This document shows, in pieces, positions 1-6,794 of a stretch of 9,322 nt of DNA. Both the position numbers and the translations under genes were made by a program. Under the pieces are notes generated by a model, which ran no database searches, was not told the DNA's origin, and saw nothing but the letters and a program-made list of their open reading frames with translations. Within the stretch, counting starts at the first letter, position 1. Every line of letters starts with the position of its first letter. Origin of the DNA: Gemmatimonadaceae bacterium (GTDB lineage: Bacteria > Gemmatimonadota > Gemmatimonadetes > Gemmatimonadales > Gemmatimonadaceae); assembly GCA_025453855.1 (NCBI GenBank), contig JALOPO010000049.1:1-9322 (forward strand), read 5' to 3'.

Positions 1-434
1 CGTGCGCGCCACGGCTCCACGTCGGTGGTCGTGAAGCGCAGCAGCGTGCCGTCGGCGACGCCGACCACGTCGGTGCCGTCGGTCTGGTGCGCGAAGGTGA
101 GCGGCACGTCGCCCGCGAGGCTCACCGTCCCCATGCCGAGGGTCACCCGCCACGGGCGACGCGAGCGGTCGAGGACCAGCAGCGTCCCGTTGTCGGCGTC
201 GAAGCCGAGCTGCGTCACGCCCGCCGGGAGCGGCGCGCGCGAGGCCCAGATGGGCGCGTCGAGCGTCGGGTAGCGGTAGGCGCGCACCGGCCCACCCCCT
301 GCCGCCACGCGCACCACGATCGCCTCGGGGCCACCGATCGGCCGCGCGACGCCCGCCGCCGGGTCCGAGGCCGGGGCCTCGCCGCAGGCGGCGAGCCCCG
401 CGAGGAGGGCGAGGGCGATGGTCGGGGTGCGCAC
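1..434 (-). CDS. Putative lipoprotein of unknown function, 3' end cut off by window edge
   Basis: The first 144 codons of a gene that runs off the left edge. The start is a GTG at 434-432; an in-frame TAG lies just upstream at 446-444, and no other usual start codon falls between them. No good ribosome binding site is visible. Residues 1-17 form a lipoprotein signal peptide: short positive start, alanine/leucine-rich core and the lipobox LAAC with Cys17 as the predicted acylated residue, so the protein is probably membrane-anchored on the periplasmic or outer side. The rest is rich in short hydrophobic strands with Asp/Gly turns (for example GFDADNGTLLVLDRS), which resembles a beta-propeller or other beta-rich fold, but I recognise no family. 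It starts about 40 bases beyond the hairpin that ends the upstream gene, so it is probably transcribed separately. The reading frame and lipobox are clear; the function is unknown. Confidence 0.7.
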   Translation of the reverse strand, partial: MRTPTIALALLAGLAACGEAPASDPAAGVARPIGGPEAIVVRVAAGGGPVRAYRYPTLDAPIWASRAPLPAGVTQLGFDADNGTLLVLDRSRRPWRVTLGMGTVSLAGDVPLTFAHQTDGTDVVGVADGTLLRFTTTDVEPWRA

Positions 435-475
435 CCGGCAAACCTAGCCGCCACCGCCGGCCCCGAGAACGCCGC

Positions 476-506
476 GGGGGCACGAGCGTCGTGCGCTCGT
501 GCCCCC
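476..506 (-). terminator. Perfect 13-bp GC-rich hairpin after the protease-barrel gene
   Basis: Arms 476-488 (GGGGGCACGAGCG) and 494-506 (CGCTCGTGCCCCC) are exactly complementary around a 5-base loop. The hairpin lies 20 bases beyond the stop codon of the 527-3913 gene and 41 bases before the start of the next minus-strand gene, the usual place for a terminator. No T-run follows on the minus strand, so termination by this stem alone is not certain; it could instead protect the 3' end of the mRNA. Confidence 0.6.
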
Positions 507-526
507 GGACGTCCTGCCGGAGAGCG

Positions 527-3500
527 TCAGAACGACGGACCGATCGACCAGGTCCAGAAGCCGCGCCGGATCGGGCGATCGAGCGGCGTCGCGTAGTCCC
601 AGCGCAGGAGCGCGAAGTTGAAGAGGTTCACGCGGACCGAGAAGCCCCACGACCGGAGCAGGTAGCGCGTCTGGTCGATGTCGTACGGCACGATGTTGCC
701 GGACCCGTCACGCACGGGCGCCCGCAGGTTGAAGTCCTGCCCCGACTGCCAGGCCCCGCCCACGTCGAAGAAGAGGCCGCCGTCGATCGGCGGGAGCTGC
801 ACCGGCACGAGGCCGAGGTCGAAGCGCCGGATGAGCGGGAAGCGGAGCTCCGCGCTCCCCACGAACGCGCGGCTCCCGAGCAGCTCGGCGTTGCTGCATC
901 CCAGGCCGCCGGTGATCTGCGGGTTGCAGCCGAAGGTGAAGCCGTTGGCGCGATCGTAGCCGCGCACCCACATGATCCCGTTCGGGTTGCCGATGTACTG
1001 CGGCCAGAACGCCTCGTCCTTCCCGACGCGGAAGTTGCCGGTGAAGCGCGTGGCGATCGTGAGGAAGTTGAAGACGAGCGGATCGTAGCGGCGGTAGTCG
1101 GCGGTGTAGCCCATCCAGGTCCGGCTGCCGAGTGCGGGATCGACACTGAAGCGCATGCGACGCCCGCTGATCGGCGCCGTGTACCCGAAGAGCGTGTTAT
1201 CGCTCACGAAGGCGACGGTCGGCTCGAAGAAGGTGAGGTTCGCGAGCTGCTCCTCGCGGACGCCCGACTGGCTGAGCGGGAAACCGGTCTGGTCGACGAG
1301 CTGCGTGACGAGCAGCTCCGACTGCGTGAGGTTGTTCAGGTTGAGCCCGAACTCGAACCGGTCGAAGCGGTTGCGCGGGAAGAGCGCCGTCCACGACCCC
1401 GACGTCTGCACCAGCCGTCGCAGCCGCGTGGTCTGCTCGAACAGGCCGGGATTGCCCGGCACGTTGGCCGCCGACGAGCCGCTGAAGAAGAAGAACGGGA
1501 AGCGCTGGAAGCCGAGGTTGTAGTCGAGTCGCCCGCTCAGGTTCGTGTAGCTCGCGAAGAGGAACGCGTCCTGGATGCGTCCGTTCACCGCGCCGCTGAA
1601 CGCGAGGCGGTTGTTGCCGAGCAGGTCGCTCATGACGATCGTCGTGCCGCCGAAGAGCCCCTGCCCGAAGTTGTCCTGCGCGTAGCCGATCGTCGGGCGC
1701 GCCACGTAGTCGGCCTCGTAGCGCACCTTGTACGGCACGTCGCGGAAGCGCGTGGGGTCGGGAAGCGCGAAGTCGGCGCTGTCGAGCATCTGCGCCACCG
1801 TCACCGCGTTCGTGTCACGGCCCGCCACGCCCACGTCGAGCGAGTCGGCGCGCCGGAAGCCGCCCACGCCGCGATAGCGCGAGCGCGTGAACGGGTTGAT
1901 CGGCGGGAGCTCCGGCGCGGTGGCCACCGTCGGCGCGCTCCCGGTCGACGGCGGATTGCCGAGCGTCGTCGGCGGCGTCGTCACACCGGGTACGCCAGGG
2001 CGCGTCACGCCGGCGGTCGCGCCCGGCTGCGCACCCGGGAGCGGACGACCCGGCGTCGACGGCGCGATCCCCGTGCCCGGGACGCCGCTCGCGACCACCG
2101 GCACCGGCGCCGCCGTCGAGTCGCGGTACGGCTCGCGCTTGAGCGAGCGCGGGTTGTCCACGCCCCACACCGTGTAGTCGCCGTTCTCGTAGTGCACGAA
2201 GGCGAGGCGATCGGCCTTGCGCGCCCACGTGATCGCGGGGCTGTACTCGGTGATCGCCGCCACGCCGCCGGTCATGTTCGTGAGCTGGTAGTGCTCCTTC
2301 GTCTGCATGTCGAACATGAACAGGTTCGGCACGCCTCCGCGGTCGCTCACGTAGGCGATGTTGCGGCTGTCGGGCCCCCACTGCGGGTTGATGTTCAGCC
2401 CCGACTGGTTGGGGAGCACCGTCACCTGCTGCGTCTGCAGGTCGTAGAGCGAGATCTGGAGGTGGCTGAAGCGCAGGTACTCGAAGTCGGTCGCCCCGCC
2501 GCGATCGCTGGCGAAGGCGATGTAGCGTCCATCCGGCGACCAGTTCGGCATGTAGTCGCCGTGCCGGTCGTTGGTCAGCCGGCGGAAGCCGCTCCCGTCG
2601 GCGTTCACGACGCACAGGTCGGTCAGGCCGCCGTTGTTCCCGGCGAAGGCGAGCTGCTTGCCGTCGGGCGAGAAGACGGGGCTCAGCACGCCCTCCAGCG
2701 GGAGGTCGATGCGTTGCGTGCGATTGGTGCGCAGGTTGAGCAGGTAGAGCACGTCGCGCCCCTGCCGCTGCCCCACGTACGCCACCGTCTGCCCGTCGGG
2801 CGAGAACGCCGCCTGGCTGTAGAGGAGGCGCAGCTCCTCGGCATTCGGGTTGGTCGTGCTCTTCACCACGCGGCGGATGCGCTTGCCGGTGCGCGCATCG
2901 GCCATCCAGAGGTCGATGAAGACCTGGCCGCGCCAGAAGTTGCCGTTCGACAGGAAGAGGATGCGCGACCCGTCGTCGGAGAGCGCCGGCGAGATGAAGA
3001 TGTCGCCCTGGCTCCGCTTGCGGTTCAGCACCACCTGCGAGAAGCGGCGCGGACGGTCGAGGTTCGCCACCTGCGGCAGGTACTTCTTCTGCAGGTCCTC
3101 CTTCCACTCGTCGCTCAGCTCGTCGAGCGACATGCCGAGCTCGCGCCGGAAGGCGCGCTCGATCCCCACGTTCGGCACCGCCTCGAGGATCTGCCCGATC
3201 ACCTGGTCGCCCCACCGCTCGCCGATCCAGCGGTAGAGGCTCATCCCGAAGCGGTACGGGAAGTAGCGATCGGGGCGCACCGTCATCGCCTCGATCGTCG
3301 GCAGGTTGCCGTTCAGCGCCGCGTCGCGCATCACCATGTCGGTGAAGCGATGGTCGGGGCCGAGCGAGAGGTACTCGGCCATCCCCTCCATGAACCAGAG
3401 CGGCGGCTGCACCGCGGCCAGCGCCTGGATGTTCGCGCCGGCACGCCCGCGCGAGAAGACGTCGTACTGGAACTGGTGCACCATCTCGTGCGTGAGCACG

Positions 3501-3913
3501 TGCTCGAACGAGCGGTAGTCGCCCGTGAACGGCAGCACGTTGCGCTGCCGCTGGAAGTCGGTGACGCCCCCGGTCCCTTCGCCCAGGTCGCCGAAGATGT
3601 TGTTCTGCGCGAAGTCGGTGCGGCTCGCGTAGAGCACCACCGGCTTCTTCTCGCGGAACTGGTGACCGAGGATCCGCGAGAGGCGCGCGTAGGCGCGCTC
3701 GGCCATGCGCGCGGCGTCCTCGGCGGCGGCCTTCTCTTCCTTGTAGTAGTGGATCCGGAAGTGCTCGGTCTCGATCACCCGCCACTGGAACCGGTCGTAC
3801 TGCACCTGGTTCTGGCCGAAGTACCCTTGCGCGGCGAGCGGGCGCACGGCCGGTGCGGCTCCCGCCGCCGCGGCCACCGCGAGCCCCGCCACGAGTCCAC
3901 GCCACATCCGCAT
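527..3913 (-). CDS. Outer-membrane fusion protein: zinc metalloprotease, PD40/TolB-like propeller and Omp85-type barrel
   Basis: 1128 residues, in order: signal peptide (1 to about 29, ending near PLAAQ); a gluzincin-type metalloprotease domain (about 40-285) with HEMVH at 142-146 (His142, Glu143, His146) and WFMEGMAEY at 173-181, where Glu176 is the likely third zinc ligand; a propeller (about 300-585) with PD40 repeats marked by SPDG/SDDG at 311-314, 371-374, 415-418 and 459-462 and a related GPDS near 513; a Pro/Gly/Thr-rich linker (about 602-673); and a beta-barrel (about 728-1128). The barrel carries the Omp85 hallmark VRGY at 983-986, then AELRFPL, GLFFDVGGAW, a WDYATPLDR strand and a C-terminal Phe (WSIGPSF). 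ATG at 3913 is chosen because GGAG lies 7 bases upstream; a second ATG is two codons in. By homology it should sit in the outer membrane with protease and propeller on one side; which side, and the substrate, are not known. Domain calls are from motifs only. Confidence 0.85.
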   Translation of the reverse strand: MRMWRGLVAGLAVAAAAGAAPAVRPLAAQGYFGQNQVQYDRFQWRVIETEHFRIHYYKEEKAAAEDAARMAERAYARLSRILGHQFREKKPVVLYASRTDFAQNNIFGDLGEGTGGVTDFQRQRNVLPFTGDYRSFEHVLTHEMVHQFQYDVFSRGRAGANIQALAAVQPPLWFMEGMAEYLSLGPDHRFTDMVMRDAALNGNLPTIEAMTVRPDRYFPYRFGMSLYRWIGERWGDQVIGQILEAVPNVGIERAFRRELGMSLDELSDEWKEDLQKKYLPQVANLDRPRRFSQVVLNRKRSQGDIFISPALSDDGSRILFLSNGNFWRGQVFIDLWMADARTGKRIRRVVKSTTNPNAEELRLLYSQAAFSPDGQTVAYVGQRQGRDVLYLLNLRTNRTQRIDLPLEGVLSPVFSPDGKQLAFAGNNGGLTDLCVVNADGSGFRRLTNDRHGDYMPNWSPDGRYIAFASDRGGATDFEYLRFSHLQISLYDLQTQQVTVLPNQSGLNINPQWGPDSRNIAYVSDRGGVPNLFMFDMQTKEHYQLTNMTGGVAAITEYSPAITWARKADRLAFVHYENGDYTVWGVDNPRSLKREPYRDSTAAPVPVVASGVPGTGIAPSTPGRPLPGAQPGATAGVTRPGVPGVTTPPTTLGNPPSTGSAPTVATAPELPPINPFTRSRYRGVGGFRRADSLDVGVAGRDTNAVTVAQMLDSADFALPDPTRFRDVPYKVRYEADYVARPTIGYAQDNFGQGLFGGTTIVMSDLLGNNRLAFSGAVNGRIQDAFLFASYTNLSGRLDYNLGFQRFPFFFFSGSSAANVPGNPGLFEQTTRLRRLVQTSGSWTALFPRNRFDRFEFGLNLNNLTQSELLVTQLVDQTGFPLSQSGVREEQLANLTFFEPTVAFVSDNTLFGYTAPISGRRMRFSVDPALGSRTWMGYTADYRRYDPLVFNFLTIATRFTGNFRVGKDEAFWPQYIGNPNGIMWVRGYDRANGFTFGCNPQITGGLGCSNAELLGSRAFVGSAELRFPLIRRFDLGLVPVQLPPIDGGLFFDVGGAWQSGQDFNLRAPVRDGSGNIVPYDIDQTRYLLRSWGFSVRVNLFNFALLRWDYATPLDRPIRRGFWTWSIGPSF

Positions 3914-3954
3914 CGGTCCACTCCGTCGGCTCGCGCCGGGTCGTCAGCCGCGTG

Positions 3955-3972
3955 TGCCGGCCCGTGCCGGCA
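3955..3972 (-). terminator. Short hairpin between rsfS and the protease-barrel gene (weak)
   Basis: TGCCGGC (3955-3961) and GCCGGCA (3966-3972) form a 7-bp stem with a 4-base loop, six bases beyond the rsfS stop codon in the 65-base gap before the next gene. No T-run follows on the minus strand. It may be a weak or partial terminator. The next gene may also be co-transcribed with rsfS. Confidence 0.3.
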
Positions 3973-3978
3973 GGTCGT

Positions 3979-4365
3979 TCACCCCTGCTGCCACTCCACC
4001 GGCGGCGCGTCGCCCCAGAGACGCTCCAGCTGGTAGAAGCCACGCAGCGTGGGATGGAACACGTGCACCACTACATCCGTGTAGTCGAGCAGCGCCCACC
4101 GCCCCTGTTCCACGCCCTCGGCGTGCGTCACCCGCGACCCGTCCTCGCGGAGCTTCCGCTCCACGTGGTCGGCCAGCGACCGCACGTGCGTGTCCGACGT
4201 CCCCGACGCGATCACGAAGTAGTCGGTCATGTCGGTGAGCGGCTTCAGGTGCAGCACCTGGATGTCGGTCGCCTTCATCTCGTCGAGCAGCTGCGCCGCC
4301 CGCTTGGCGAGGGCGTCGGGGGCGAGGTCGAGCTTCTGGCTGCGCGGACGGGACGGTGCGGTCAT
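3979..4365 (-). CDS. rsfS: Ribosome silencing factor RsfS (RsfA/Iojap family)
   Basis: 128 residues, normal length for the family. RsfS binds ribosomal protein uL14 on the large subunit and blocks joining of the subunits, lowering translation during starvation or stationary phase (family knowledge). The sequence matches the family along nearly its whole length: LLDEMKATDI (26-35), TDYFVIASGTS (47-57), EGVEQGRWALLDY (83-95), DVVVHVF (97-103) and the end motif YQLERLWGDA (111-120). Position 96 is Thr in DYTDVVVHVF, where I expect Gly in most members. The frame stays open for 57 codons upstream, but the family homology begins near residue 12, so ATG at 4365 is the sensible start; no strong Shine-Dalgarno sequence is visible before it. 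The gene lies about 300 bases downstream of the ribosomal-protein operon, beyond that operon's hairpin, and 65 bases before the protease-barrel gene. Confidence 0.93.
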   Translation of the reverse strand: MTAPSRPRSQKLDLAPDALAKRAAQLLDEMKATDIQVLHLKPLTDMTDYFVIASGTSDTHVRSLADHVERKLREDGSRVTHAEGVEQGRWALLDYTDVVVHVFHPTLRGFYQLERLWGDAPPVEWQQG

Positions 4366-4608
4366 GGGACACGGGCGAGGGGACGGGCGGGATGCGTGTC
4401 GCACCACGCACCCTGCAAGACTAACGCGCGCTGCGCCACTCCGCGTACCCGGAAGGAGGAACCCGTGTGCCATCGCCGTCGTCACGCACCGCGTCGTGCG
4501 CGCGGCGCATCGCCACGCCCGTCGACTGCTGGACACGCCACGCCGGTGGCGCCCCCATTACCGACCGTCCCGCAGGTCGGCGGGTGCGTGGCCGCGGGGG
4601 AGAACGCG
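4366..4608. other. Noncoding gap between rsfS and the rplI terminator
   Basis: About 240 bases without a convincing gene on either strand. It must hold the rsfS promoter if rsfS is transcribed separately, but I see no good -35/-10 pair on the minus strand; the nearest candidates, TAGTCT and TTGCAG around 4413-4425, have poor partners. A GGAAGGAGGAA stretch on the plus strand near 4451-4461 looks like a ribosome binding site, but the frame behind it is arginine-rich and runs into the end of rplI, so I do not call a gene. Confidence 0.5.
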
Positions 4609-4633
4609 AAAGGCCCCCGCCGGAGCGGGAGCC
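4609..4633 (-). terminator. Terminator of the rpsF-rpsR-DUF2232-rplI operon
   Basis: On the minus strand GGCTCCCGC (4633-4625), loop TCCG, then GCGGGGGCC (4620-4612) form a 9-bp stem with one G-U pair, followed by TTT (4611-4609) and then CGCGTTCT. It lies about 32 bases beyond the rplI stop codon. Stem, small loop and a short T-run fit an intrinsic terminator, though the T-run is short. Confidence 0.7.
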
Positions 4634-4664
4634 TCGCGTGGTGCCGGGGTGCGCGCGGCCGCGC

Positions 4665-5108
4665 TCAGCCCTTGATCACCCAGACCTTCACCTCGGGCTT
4701 CACGTCGGCGTGGAGCTTGATCCCCACCTTGTAGACGCCCAGCGCCTTGATCGGCTCGTGCAGGTCGATCTGCCGCTTCTCGACGTGGATGCCCTGGGCC
4801 TTCAGCTGCTCGGCGATGTCGCCGGCGGTCACCGACCCGAAGAGCTTCCCCTCGTCGCCGACGCGCGCGGCGAAGGTGATCGAGAGCTCGGCGAACTGCT
4901 TCGCCTGCTCCTCGGCCGCCGCCACACGCGCCGCCTCGGCCGCCTCCAGCTTCGCCTTCTCGGCCTGGATGCGCTTCTTGTTCGCGTCGGTGGCGAGCAG
5001 CGCCTTGCCGCGCGGAATGAGGTAGTTGCGGCCGTAGCCGTCCGACACCTTCACCAGGTCGCCGGCGTGTCCGAGCTTCTCGACCGCCTCGCGCAGGATC
5101 ACTTCCAT
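4665..5108 (-). CDS. rplI: 50S ribosomal protein bL9
   Basis: 147 residues, normal length for bL9, a large-subunit protein that binds 23S rRNA near the L1 stalk base and helps keep the reading frame. The N-terminal RNA-binding domain is clear: MEVILREAVEKLGHAGDLVK (1-20), then the signature GYGRNYLIP (24-32). A long charged, alanine-rich helix (about 42-72) links it to the C-terminal domain, which shows GKLFGSVT (87-94), the KRQIDL strand (111-116) and EPIKALG (118-124). The start ATG is preceded by GGGGGG at 5118-5113 with a 4-base gap, usable as a purine-rich binding site. The gene begins 21 bases after the stop of the DUF2232-like gene and is the last gene of the operon. Identity is secure. 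Confidence 0.97.
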   Translation of the reverse strand: MEVILREAVEKLGHAGDLVKVSDGYGRNYLIPRGKALLATDANKKRIQAEKAKLEAAEAARVAAAEEQAKQFAELSITFAARVGDEGKLFGSVTAGDIAEQLKAQGIHVEKRQIDLHEPIKALGVYKVGIKLHADVKPEVKVWVIKG

Positions 5109-5129
5109 CGTTCCCCCCGTCCTATGGTC

Positions 5130-6179
5130 TCAGGTCGTGCGGGCGGCGCGACGCCGCCAGTCGACCCACGTATCCCCGATTCCCACGATCGCCAGCGCCA
5201 CCGCCGCCCCGTCACGGAGCAGGAGGAGCAGGACGATCCCCACCACGAGCCCGAGCCACGTGCGCCCGGGCGTCACGAACCACGCCAGCACCCCGGCGCC
5301 TCGCAGCGCGTAGAGCGTGCCGAAGACGAGCAGCAGGTTGAGCCCCAGCGCCCGGAACTGCTCGGCCCCCGGCAGCAGCGACAGCGCGAGTCCGGCGATG
5401 ATCGCCCACACGAGCTGGTCGTTGAACCGGAAGTCGCGCAGCGCGCCCAGCGCCTCGCCCACCCGCGTGCGGCTGAGCCGGTGCCAGAAGCCCCACGCCA
5501 GTGCCAGCGCGGCGAGGCTCTGCAGCGCCAGCGTCGCCGGCAGGAGCGTGCGCGCCGTCCGCGGCAGGGCCGCGATCGACGCCTCGCTCGCATCCAGCGC
5601 CGCGCGGCTGGCGCTGTCGAGCGCCACACCGGGCCGGCCCTCGATCTGCGAGCGCGCCACCTGCCACGCCGCCCGATCCTCGGCCCCGCGCGTCGAGAAC
5701 GCCCGCGACACCACCCGATCGAGCGACGACGGCCCCGCCGGCTGCAGCACCACCAGCACGGTGGCCACGAGGAAGGCCCCCGTGATCGCCATGCCGCCCA
5801 CGGCCAGCAGTCGCCGCGATCGCGACACCAGCAGCGCCAGCCCGAAGCAGCCGGCGAGGATCGCCGACCACCCCGCCGCCAGCACCGCGCTGTTCACGCC
5901 GCCGTAGAGTGGCAGCGAGAGCTGCGCCACCGCCACCAGCGACGTCGCGATCGCCACGCCGAGGCTCCCGCCGCGCCACCACCCCACCACCGCACACGCC
6001 GCAAGGGCGGGGACGATGAGCAGGAGCGGCTGCTGCACCGGCGCGAGCGCCCGCAGCACCGGGAAGCGCGCCACCACCGTGAAGGCCAGCGCCGCCGCGA
6101 TGAGGCGCCACCACCCGTGTTCCCGAGCCGGAGGCACGGGCATCGGGGCGGTACGCGTCGGGGCGGCCGCCGCCGTCAC
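5130..6179 (-). CDS. DUF2232/YybS-like multi-spanning membrane protein
   Basis: 349 residues with about eight to ten hydrophobic segments: roughly 24-45, 50-67, 73-92, 97-117, 124-146, 210-232, 254-271, 277-297 and 305-335 (probably two). A polar, alanine/arginine-rich stretch at about 147-208 separates the two halves and is probably a loop domain. The second half, with FRFNDQLVWAIIAGLALSLL (250-269), resembles DUF2232 (YybS-like) proteins, which are often encoded just before rplI. That neighbourhood and the topology support the call; I cannot confirm it by search. Biochemical function is unknown. The GTG start at 6179 is one base after the rpsR stop (TGA-C-GTG), with AGAAGG six bases upstream inside rpsR, so translation is probably coupled to rpsR. 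Met13 (ATG at 6143) is an alternative start. Confidence 0.8.
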   Translation of the reverse strand: MTAAAAPTRTAPMPVPPAREHGWWRLIAAALAFTVVARFPVLRALAPVQQPLLLIVPALAACAVVGWWRGGSLGVAIATSLVAVAQLSLPLYGGVNSAVLAAGWSAILAGCFGLALLVSRSRRLLAVGGMAITGAFLVATVLVVLQPAGPSSLDRVVSRAFSTRGAEDRAAWQVARSQIEGRPGVALDSASRAALDASEASIAALPRTARTLLPATLALQSLAALALAWGFWHRLSRTRVGEALGALRDFRFNDQLVWAIIAGLALSLLPGAEQFRALGLNLLLVFGTLYALRGAGVLAWFVTPGRTWLGLVVGIVLLLLLRDGAAVALAIVGIGDTWVDWRRRAARTT

Positions 6180-6180
6180 G

Positions 6181-6405
6181 TCACGCCTTCTGCGTGCGCG
6201 TGTACGGCAGGAGCGCCAGGTACCGCGCCTTCTTGATCGCGCTCGCCAGCTGCCGCTGGTGCCGCGCGTCCACCCCGCTCAGGCGCGCCGGCAGGATCTT
6301 GCCGGTCTCGCTGATGAAGCGGCTCAGGAAGCGCTCGTCCTTGTAGTCCACGTAGCGGATGCCGGCCTCGTTCACCGGGCTCGGCTTCTTGTTGCGGCGG
6401 GCCAT
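6181..6405 (-). CDS. rpsR: 30S ribosomal protein bS18 (zinc-free form)
   Basis: 74 residues, standard length. bS18 pairs with bS6 on the platform of the small subunit and contacts the central domain of 16S rRNA. Family signatures: VDYKDERFLSRFISETGKIL (19-38), then RLSGVDARHQRQLASAIKKA (41-60) and the closing ARYLALLPY (60-68). The N-terminal region, where many bS18 proteins have Cys pairs binding zinc, reads KKPSPVNEAG and has no cysteine, so this is the C-minus, zinc-independent type. The ATG at 6405 lies two bases after the rpsF stop, and its ribosome binding site GAGGA (6416-6412) is formed by the last rpsF codons. Translation is therefore likely coupled to rpsF. Confidence 0.97.
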   Translation of the reverse strand: MARRNKKPSPVNEAGIRYVDYKDERFLSRFISETGKILPARLSGVDARHQRQLASAIKKARYLALLPYTRTQKA

Positions 6406-6407
6406 GG

Positions 6408-6785
6408 TCAATCCTCGTCGTCGTCGTCGTCGCCGTCCTCGGCGCGCTTCTTGGCCGCCAGCTGCTCCTCGGTGAGCGGCGGGGCGCCGAGCTCGTGCTC
6501 GTGCAGCGAGATCAGGTAGCGGAGAATGCCGCCATCGAGCTTGAGCGCACGCTCGAACTCGGGGAGCTTGTCGGCCGTGCACGCGAAGCGCGCGACGACG
6601 TAGTAGCCGGTGTCGCGCTTCTTGATCTCGTACGCGAGCTGCCGGCGGCCCCAGTGGTCGAGCGTCGCCGGCTCGGCGAGCTCCAGGAGCGCGTGGTGCT
6701 TGTCGAGCTTCTCGGCGATCGTGCCATCCTCGAGCGCGCTGTCGAAGATGTAGACCGCCTCGTACGGACGGGTAGCCGTCTTCAC
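6408..6785 (-). CDS. rpsF: 30S ribosomal protein bS6
   Basis: 125 residues from the GTG at 6785. bS6 forms a heterodimer with bS18 on the small-subunit platform. Signatures: RPYEAVYIFD (6-15), WGRRQLAYEIKKRDTGYY (45-62) and the GGILRYLIS strand (85-93). The frame also allows a TTG at 6794, but GGGAGGA (6801-6795) abuts that codon, while it sits 9 bases before the GTG; the GTG also removes an extra PLV segment before the usual beginning, so GTG is preferred. The C-terminus is a strongly acidic tail, EDGDDDDDED (116-125), written mostly as repeated GAC codons. No ssb gene lies between rpsF and rpsR, unlike in many bacteria. It is the first gene of the operon, behind a structured leader. Confidence 0.95.
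   Translation of the reverse strand: MKTATRPYEAVYIFDSALEDGTIAEKLDKHHALLELAEPATLDHWGRRQLAYEIKKRDTGYYVVARFACTADKLPEFERALKLDGGILRYLISLHEHELGAPPLTEEQLAAKKRAEDGDDDDDED
6412..6416 (-). promoter_or_regulatory. Ribosome binding site of rpsR inside the rpsF tail
   Basis: GAGGA on the minus strand, 6 bases before the rpsR ATG. It is made from the GAG and GAT codons for the last Glu-Asp of bS6, so the acidic tail and the rpsR binding site share the same bases. Confidence 0.75.
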
Positions 6786-6794
6786 GAGTGGCAA

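Noticed and set aside
491..4036. Very long open frame on the plus strand (1181 codons)
   Set aside because: It is the antisense shadow of the protease-barrel gene in GC-rich DNA: product dominated by Arg, Glu, Val, His and Ala, no recognisable domain. The minus strand has strong family motifs throughout.
1815..4043. 742-codon minus-strand frame overlapping the protease-barrel gene
   Set aside because: Out-of-frame shadow on the same strand, Arg-rich, without motifs; the correct frame carries HEMVH and the propeller repeats.
4366..4536. 57-codon upstream extension of rsfS
   Set aside because: The frame is open by chance of GC content; family homology begins about residue 12 of the shorter form and the extension is Arg/Ala-rich.
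4451..4734. GGAAGGAGGAA followed by GTG on the plus strand, a possible small gene
   Set aside because: The Shine-Dalgarno-like stretch is good, but the peptide is Arg/His/Pro-rich, crosses the terminator hairpin and ends inside the antisense of rplI.
4467..6236. 589-codon open frame on the plus strand
   Set aside because: Antisense to rplI and the DUF2232-like gene; the product is Arg/Gln/His-rich and resembles no protein family.
6411..6431. GAC triplet run as a microsatellite or CRISPR-like repeat
   Set aside because: It is short, in frame and encodes the bS6 acidic tail. No CRISPR array, insertion sequence, tRNA or rRNA gene is visible in the window.
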